Notes under the pieces: generated by a model
The model's input: the letters and a program-made list of their open reading frames with translations, nothing else
The model's database searches: none
What the model was told of the DNA's origin: nothing
In this document: one piece after another, positions 57,201 through 64,000 of the stretch
Position numbering within the stretch: position 1 is the stretch's first letter
Layout: each line of letters begins with the position of its first letter
Position numbers and translations under genes: made by a program
Source of the DNA: Planoprotostelium fungivorum
Lineage: Eukaryota; Evosea; Variosea; Cavosteliida; Cavosteliaceae
Direction: 5' to 3'
Assembly: GCA_003024175.1 (NCBI GenBank)
Contig: MDYQ01000036.1
Location: forward strand, 1 to 64,000
Length of the DNA: 64,000 nt

Positions 57201-60200
57201 GGTTTCGATAGTTCCTTGTGTGTGGTGATGACATTGATCTGCTCGGATACCAAGAGGGGACTTTTGTCCATCTCTTTCATGAGAGTCACGAGGATGAGCA
57301 GCAGATCATCTCCACTGAGAACACTTCCCAATCGACCGAAAGTTCGAATGATGGATTCACTTGTCTCTTCCTTTCTCTCTTCCTTCTTCATCGATACTAA
57401 TCTGTATGGGTTGAATGATCAACTCGTTCACATATGACATTACCTGAACATGAGGTTACCTAATGGAGAGTGGGCACTGTCGTTCTGTGGCCCGAACAAG
57501 TAGAAACCGTTACCCTTCATAGCAGTCTGAAGGACCAAAGAGAAGGTTTCTCTGATGGAAGGCGAGGGGTTGACGCACAGCTCCATCATCTTGTCCAATC
57601 TCTTCCACTTCTCCTCTGCGCTCACGTTCATGTGGTAGAGAATCCGAGGAAAACTCGATAGAAAAGCGGATGAAATTTCATCAGAAGAATGGAAACACGT
57701 TTGAGTGAATACGTCCCAATCTACCGGTGACAAGATGGTCGGTGTAGACACATCCATCGCCTTTTCACCCGCATCACAGGCTCCTGCGTCTGTCAGAAGA
57801 GGAAGCGAAGGATATTTACCTGAGCATTGGATGTACGATTGAGAAGAGTCCGGTAGATCTCTTGATTTGAGGATGAAAGGTATTCCATCCATCTCTCTGC
57901 TGGTGATGCGGCTGCTGCCTGCGGCGATGCATGATAGTTTGCCGATGACGTCTCCTATCGATACCAAGATATCTGTGTTCTCTCCTTTCATCAGATCCCT
58001 GTTCCGCTTAGAAAATTCAAGAGATAAAATGGAAGTTTGTCTCATGATAAATCACCTCAGTAGTGTGATGAATGTGGGCATCAGATTCTTGTGATGATGC
58101 AAGAAGAGAGGTAACTGATGGATGGCCACGGACAACACAGATGGTCTCACTTCTCTCAGGCACTGAACGTAAACGTCCTCGAGCTGTTTCGAATACTCTA
58201 CGGGAAATAGGGGCATGGCCTTGATGCAGCCCTTGCAAAATTGGATGGCCCCTAGATCGTCCATTCTGAATCTCTCGTTTCCTACCTTCCATGCCAGACA
58301 GATCAAATTGAAGAAGGATGTCATCGCTATCATATCCAGAGGTGTCGGACCTGTATATCACACTATGAGCACATCTACACAAGAATATGATATGTATGAA
58401 TAAGAGTTGAATTGATTGACTCACTGGTCTTGAGGCAGACCTGTACGATTCCAACCAATATCGACATCGTTGATAAGACATCCTTCTCTACACTCTGCAT
58501 CATCATTGATCAGAAACTCATCGCACATCATCATCACTCACCCCCTGATTCACCAGATCGACTACCCTCTGTATGATATTCTTCACGTTCCTTAGCAAGT
58601 GATCGTAATTTCGATGGCCCAACAAGTGGACCCTCAATGCCGTGTCCAGTGATGCGACACAATTGGAGATGAACATCCAATGATCAGGGCTTCCTGTCCA
58701 CATTGCCAAGTGTTCGTTCAGTGCCGTTTCGATCTGGGAGAAGAGGATCGACGGGTCACCCTGGACATTTGAATCTTGAGATAATCTCCGTTTCTTCTTG
58801 GCTCTCTCTTCTCCTTCTTCTCCTTCTCTCTCCTTCTGTATGATGAGGTAGTAGTTGCGAAGTATGACGCTCTGAAGGGGTACGGAGGCGATCTGCTTGG
58901 AGAGGTAATACATGTAGCTGTCTTGCAGTGGCTTCGTTTCTATGGCGACACCCAGTAGAGTGTACAATTGACTCAAGATCTTCACACTCGTCGAGGGAGA
59001 TTGATACTTATCCAGCAGCTTGTCCATCTGTATGGAATCTGGGGTGATGGCTGCAGATCCAGAATGCTTGTAGACCATGTCATTGATGGTGCTGCCGATC
59101 TCATCGCAGAGTGCAGACGACTCTTCGTCTGAATCGATGGTGTCCCAGCTCAAGAGAAGCAGCTGATCGATGAGAATAGATAGACTCTCTACGATCCATC
59201 GATCGATGACGTTCAGCCTCACGATCATACTGTGGATTGTGCTGATGGAAGCCTGAGATCATCAGCACGATCATACGATCTAATGATGTGATCGCATCAT
59301 GAGATCGACAAGTTGATGACCGTCACCCTCTTGATGTGAGGATTCTGCGTAAGTTGGATCTGATGGAGAAGACACTCCCAGAGAGGACGATCTTGATCAT
59401 CCAATAGTTGAGGTACACTCGCGGTCAGACCCTTCACCACCTCCATCAATCCCAGAACAAATTGTGCATCTTTTCCTTCCCTCCCTTCTTCTAATTCGAT
59501 GTCGATTCTCAGATATCCTGATTCATCTCAACGAAATAAATCGAAATGTGTATATTATTATTATATAGAATGATGATCACCGTTTTCGTAGGTTGGACCT
59601 AAAGGAAAAGATTGGCACAGTTCAGGACAAGCTTTGATGATTCCACTGAAGGACTTGATCTCGATGACCAGGGGTCCGGCCTGACCAGAAAATTGCGACA
59701 CGAGAGAAGGATGAGCCTGAACTAATTCTGCGACATCTGCGAGGGATGAGAGAAATTTGTGTGAACATCACCTCCGAGGAGCGTCAGAAGATCATCGAAT
59801 AAGATGCGGAACAAAGGTGGGTTGATCACTGTCAATTGGATCAAAAAGAACGTGAAAGGGATCGAGTAATCACCAGCCATACAAGTGATTGCCGAGTGTA
59901 ACGTGCTTAAAATGCGATGTCTGAACGGTAGATACTCTGCAACTGCCATGTCTATGATAAAATTGGGAAAGAAGGCGCAAGCCATCTGTGGGGACATGTG
60001 CGTCTGTTGCTCACAAAATTTGATCAGCTTGTTGAGGAGATCACCGGGGCAAGAAGAGTCTATTCATTATTTGAGTAGAGAAGGAGAAGAGGGGTGAATA
60101 TCGACTCACCAGACAGTAGATTATGTAGAGCTTCCACAAATGGGCGCATGCTATGCTCTGAAGGTGGACCATTAGGCACACTAGAAGATATATCACCGCT

Positions 60201-60224
60201 ATTTTCTCTGAATGGTCTCAACAT
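51233..60224 (-). CDS. ATR: ATR/MEC1 checkpoint kinase (PIKK)
   Basis: Phosphatidylinositol-3-kinase-related protein kinase that senses replication stress and resected DNA ends. About 2,600 residues in more than twenty exons. The start at 60224 gives MLRPFRENSGDISSSVPNGP. The first two thirds are HEAT-like helices, followed by the FAT region. The kinase domain at about 52700-51430 has CHFLCKPKDDLRHDARTMEI, YSVVPLDELNGIIEWMDNTH, AVMSMIGYILG, catalytic LGDRHSENIM and HVDFNCLFYKGLTF, and PETVPFRLTNNMLDVMG. These are blocks specific to ATR rather than ATM, TOR or DNA-PKcs. The FATC end reads QVHLQIGHATSVENLAMMYV then GWNAWI, TGA 51235-51233. All catalytic residues are intact. Confidence 0.94.
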
Positions 60225-60575
60225 CTTCAGATTAGAGTTGGATGCACCAAACGTGACACTGAGTCAAAGAACTTGTAGGATCCATCTACAAAGGATTTCC
60301 TGGAAAAACGCGCCAACAAAAAGATACATTTTATTCGCACAAACAGAATTATGATCACTGCGGAAACAGTCGTTCACTGTTGCGCCATGCAATTTCGTGA
60401 ACAAATAGCCTGGTACTTCACAAACGACCACTGTAGTACAGAATTTGGGTGTTGTCCATGTCACTGTAGTTTAGAACTTGTAGATCGAATTAAAATCGCA
60501 GACAGGAACCGCCGTCTAATTCGAGGGATCTCTTAGAGCTGTTGTCTCATCAACCGCTAACTGGTGCCGGTCACG
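60225..60575. other. intergenic, divergent promoter region
   Basis: 351 bp between the ATR start and the next plus-strand ATG. No RNA gene or repeat recognised. Confidence 0.5.
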
Positions 60576-61837
60576 ATGTCTTCCCATTCGCAAGCGCGAG
60601 GTTTCTTGCGGAATGAAACGCGCGAAGAAGTAAACAAACAGATCACCCCAACCACATATCACGCTCTAAAGACCCTGGTAAGTTCTTTTCGTTATGGTTG
60701 TATTTGGATATCTCTTTCTTGTCAGCCAAAGATTGATGGACTCCAGCTTCACCCTCTGCAGTTGAAATGGCCACTCCTCGCCCTCGAGACAGGAATGGGT
60801 ATTTGAGTATCGCATTCCATCGAAGACTCATTCATTTAGGATGATACTCACTCACCAATACTCATTCTATATATGATGCGGTACGTTCATTCATCACATG
60901 ACGGCAACACATGTCACATCACATCACTAATCACTCCCAGACGGGACGCCATCTCATCGCACGTGCGATGACTACTGTCATGAATCCTATCCTCTGGATA
61001 CTCAAATATTCACTTAACAGGGGGGTCACTCACTCAAATACCCATTCCTGCCTCGAGATGACTCTTATTTGAGTGAACTTACAACTATTGACGCCAAGAG
61101 AGACGTCCTCGCCGCTGATGTTCGACGTCTAACAACACAACAAGTCGGTGGAGCCGCAAAGGCGGCCACTTTTGCTTGGATATACAATACGGCCACTCAA
61201 GAAAGAGAATTAGATGGCTGGCTCACATTCCCTGATGAGGACTTGATCGACGCTTTGAGTAGTAAAGGTGAGTTGCTGTATATGTCGAATACACACTCTT
61301 AATTAACTGTAGTTAGAAAATTAAGAGGAGGAAGACACAAGAATGGACGGGCGAACGTGGACAACATCAACCTGGCTCGAGAGGACCAAGGACGCGGCCG
61401 TGATTCTTGGGGGAGTTACTTTTTTTACAGGAGGAGCCTTCTACCTATGGTCGACCGCATATCTGAAAGAGTATGCAGTGTCTGCAATAATCACGCAGCT
61501 ACAGCAGAAGCTTGTCGGTAGCTCCTCTCCACAGCACGCTCAACCGCTGTATGCCGAAGGTGTGTGTTCATACGAACGTCAGTCTAGATCAGATCTGACA
61601 TTCATACAGACGAGATCTACCACGACCACATCTGATCCGCAGAAGGAGGAGGACGCACCCTCATTCGCCCCACCAGAATCACCGTCGGCTCGCAGATCCA
61701 CAAGGGAGGGTAGAGGAGTCGCACCAGTTCGCGATCCATCACTCTCCAAATCACGAACAGGCACTGGGGAGAAGAGACAACACTGGACGCGATACAGCAC
61801 CCTCCTAGAGGCTTCGAACAAACGAGGCAGAAAATAA
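60576..61837 (+). CDS. hypothetical single-pass membrane protein, exon structure partly uncertain
   Basis: Exon 1 reads MSSHSQARGFLRNETREEVN to YHALKTL, then a GTAAGT intron. A later exon has YPFLPRDDSYLSELTTIDAK and then LTTQQVGGAAKAATFAWIYN, ELDGWLTFPDEDLIDALSSK. A roughly 50-nt intron leads to EEEDTRMDGRTWTTSTWLER, a hydrophobic helix (AAVILGGVTFFTGGAFYLW) and a Ser/Thr/Arg-rich basic tail. TAA at 61835-61837 is overlapped by AATAAA. I recognise no family. Charged N-terminal helices plus one membrane segment would fit an organelle-membrane anchor protein. The middle exon border lies within an inverted repeat (60783-61057), and the frame across it could not be settled, so exon 1 may belong to a separate transcript. 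Confidence 0.5.
60783..61057. mobile_element. MITE-like element with 26-bp inverted repeats, probably intronic
   Basis: Left arm 60783-60808 and right arm 61032-61057 are reverse complements at 25 of 26 positions (CTCGAG outermost, ATTTGAGT innermost). The 223-bp core has no ORF, but potential splice sites lie in or next to the arms: GT at 60799 and the AACAG at 61016-61020. The arms resemble neither the 4573 nor the 9001 element. Confidence 0.65.
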
Positions 61838-61874
61838 ACAATGTGAATGTGACCACATCACCTTCGCATTTCGT

Positions 61875-62174
61875 TCACATCACATGGTACGCCAGCGACC
61901 CCTCCAACTTTCCGACTTTATACAACTCGACGTCGTTTCTGTTGGCCGTTAGTTCGCTCATCTGGTGTCCTGACTGGTCCAGACGACCAATTACAGCCAT
62001 AAGGCGGCACAGATATTTTCCGACGGAATTATTAGTGCTCATCTGAACATCAGAGCGTTGAAAGAAAAGATCGATGGTGTTCAGCCAGCTGTGGATTAGA
62101 TATCTATCCAGCTGAGTAAGTAGGTGTGAAAGAGACAGCGCGTTCCCATTCGCAGGCTTAAATCTCACTTCCAC
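61875..62174 (-). CDS. hypothetical small protein, single exon
   Basis: A 99-codon frame, MEVRFKPANGNALSLSHLLT to YKVGKLEGSLAYHVM, with TGA at 61877-61875. Codon use resembles neighbouring genes. The chain is soluble and largely helical (LTQLDRYLIHSWLNTIDLFF, KYLCRLMAVIGRLDQ). I recognise no family. The ATG lies 71 bp from the divergent LRR gene start, a spacing seen at other gene pairs here, which supports it being real. Confidence 0.5.
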   Translation of the reverse strand: MEVRFKPANGNALSLSHLLTQLDRYLIHSWLNTIDLFFQRSDVQMSTNNSVGKYLCRLMAVIGRLDQSGHQMSELTANRNDVELYKVGKLEGSLAYHVM

Positions 62175-62245
62175 ATTCCCGGGAAGAGATCAAAATAAAA
62201 AGAAAATGTCTCTTGGGCCGTACATACCAACAGACAAGACCCAAC

Positions 62246-64000
62246 ATGAGACTGATCCTCCTTGTCTCTTTCTTATGTGTGGTGCAGGGAGATGTCTTTC
62301 TCCCCTTCTCGAGTAATATACCAAATCTACGTTCTTTCTTTGACGGTCTTAACGGTAAACGACTGCACCACAACTTCAGAAATCTGATCTCCAGAAGGAA
62401 AAGAATGGTTCAACTCGTCTGGATGGTTTCAGAGCCCCGATCCGTGCGATCAGAGCTGGTATGGCATCAATTGCAGCATCATCACAGACCGGACAAAGTT
62501 TCCCATACCAATCCAAGTTGCAAATATCACCCTCCAAAGAAATAATCTGAGAGGGAGTATCACCTCCAGCGTGAGCGTTTCAATGATCGAAGAGCCGACG
62601 TAATCATCACGGACAGATCCCCTTCGCCCCGCTGCTCAATTTGACTGGAAATGATATCGGTGGTATCGTCAGACCAGAGGCCATTTGGACATACACCGTC
62701 GCTCTCGATCTGTCGATGGTGAGGTTCCGGAACGAGATCGAAAATCAACCCGATGCACAGAACCGCCTGGAAGGATCGATTCCAGACTTGTCCAAGTACA
62801 GCTTACTCCAATATGCTGACCTCTCTGGCAACTATCTCAACGGAACCGTTTCATTCGACTCCACGACATCACCACTTCAATACCTCGACCTATCGGTGAT
62901 CGTCACATCCACGTCAACATCTCACAGTCAAACAGAACAACAAGCTGAACGGTCAAATTCCCTCCAATTTAGGAACGGCGAACCTCGCGTTGGTGAACTC
63001 TATTTGTTTCATGTGATGATGTAACGGCTTCTGCAGCTGAATCTGTACAATAATCAGTTCTTTGGGGTCATACCTCCCTCTTTCTGCGGACTGCAGCATC
63101 TTCGACTGTTAGACCTGTCTTACAATCTACTCTTCGGAACGGTGCTTCTCTCACCACTTCACCATCAGACTCATCACCTTCTAGATCCCTTCGTGTATCG
63201 GCAATTTGACGAATCTGGAAGCCCTTTTCCTCCAGTCTAATCTCCTCCAAGGACATCTACCTCAGGGATTATATCTATTGAATCAGGTCAGTTTCACTTC
63301 ATCTCCAACATCACTCAATTCTGCAGCTGGCGGGCTTAAGATTATCACGAAACAAGTTCTCCGGCAGTCTTTCCACTGGATTGTCTAATCTAACAAATCT
63401 CGTGGTACGTGTTCATGATCATCGATCGATTCACATCAGATGTAGATGATCGAAATGGATGACAATCTCTTGGAAGGCTCACTTCCCGAGCTGACTCCCC
63501 TTCCAAACCTCTTGGCCATCAAGTTAACTCAAAATCGATTCAGCGGTTCTTTGCCAGCTTCGTTCATCGCTCACCCGCAGCTGAAAGAATTATCACTGAG
63601 TTACAACAACCTCTCGGGCTCTGTACCTCGTTTTCCAGGTGATTCTCTGTCTCTCACCTCCAGCTGACGTACGACAGGATTGACCACCCTGCAATTATTG
63701 TACCTTGATCACAATAACTTCAGCTCAGTCATTCCATCGGAGTACTTGTTAAGCTTGACCAATGTTCAAGTCTTCGGTGAGCCCGTCCTTCATCTACGAC
63801 GAGACTGAATGATGGAAGATCTTTCTTACAATCATTTCTCGGGCCCCGTACCATGTGAGACGATCGATCTTGATGTGAATCTGACGTGATCAGTGATTCC
63901 GCCATCGGTGAAGAGTCTGACTAAGGTCGTCCTGAGTCACAATCACTTTGAAGGAGGCATGCCACCGTATCTGGCCCCATATACGGGCCTGTCTTATCTC
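62246..64000 (+). CDS. leucine-rich-repeat receptor-like protein, 5' part (runs off the window)
   Basis: The start at 62246 gives a signal peptide, MRLILLVSFLCVVQGDVFLP. An LRR N-terminal cap with WFQSPDPCDQSWYGINCSII is followed by at least ten plant-type LRRs across many short exons: LEGSIPDLSKYSLLQYADLS, LNLYNNQFFGVIPPSFCGLQ, NLTNLEALFLQSNLLQGHLP, NLLAIKLTQNRFSGSLPASF, LQLLYLDHNNFSSVIPSEYL and VVLSHNHFEGGMPPYLAPYT. The repeat type (LxGxIP) matches the receptor at 47186-51120, so the two are probably paralogues. Whether this one also has a GPS motif, helix and kinase-like domain lies beyond 64000. Confidence 0.8.

Noticed and set aside
1-64000. CRISPR arrays, operons or bacterial replicon features
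   Set aside because: The tandem repeats found have no regular unique spacers, and the genes are spliced eukaryotic genes.

Overview
The window reads as nuclear DNA of a compact, intron-rich unicellular eukaryote. Most genes are cut by very short GT-AG introns, typically 35-60 nt and often with GTGAG donors. TAA, TAG and TGA all act as stops. The eukaryotic gene set includes ATR, CDC6, katanin p80, a Nup214-type nucleoporin, eIF3h, eL27, a mitochondrial m-AAA protease and TRM13. The best lineage hint is a metallo-beta-lactamase plus tandem cyclic-nucleotide-binding protein, the architecture of the Dictyostelium cGMP phosphodiesterases PdeD/PdeE. LRR receptor-like genes lie nearby. I infer an amoebozoan, possibly a protosteloid or variosean, but this is inference from architecture and not from a search.

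Layout. 1-7.2 kb: a 5'-incomplete MoaB/Mog-fold gene, a RhoGAP-SH3 gene, a foldback element, a four-helix membrane protein and a secreted-type protein. 7.2-12.1 kb: an AT-rich island without convincing genes, holding a LINE/SINE-like insertion with 15-bp direct repeats, an 808-bp foldback element, further inverted repeats and minisatellites. 12.1-34.2 kb: dense housekeeping genes, namely a giant coiled-coil protein with an HMMR/KIF15-like tail, RNF181, BuGZ/ZNF207, TRM13, m-AAA protease, eL27, eIF3h, RMDN1, katanin p80, CDC6, a small membrane protein, RAMP4/SERP1 and an intronless nitronate monooxygenase. 34.2-46.7 kb: Nup214-like nucleoporin, MBL-cNMP phosphodiesterase, a coiled-coil protein and a membrane-tethered OTU protease. 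47.2-64 kb: an LRR-GPS-TM receptor with a degenerate kinase domain, ATR, two hypothetical genes and the start of a second LRR gene.

Genes are packed tightly. Several divergent pairs have start codons 70-175 bp apart, and several convergent pairs have stop codons only 12-30 bp apart. Functionally the middle of the window is rich in cell-division and microtubule genes, although nothing shows that they are co-regulated. The most notable single gene is the LRR-GPS-pseudokinase receptor at 47186-51120. It combines an apparently intact GPS autoproteolysis motif with a kinase-like domain lacking both catalytic aspartates.
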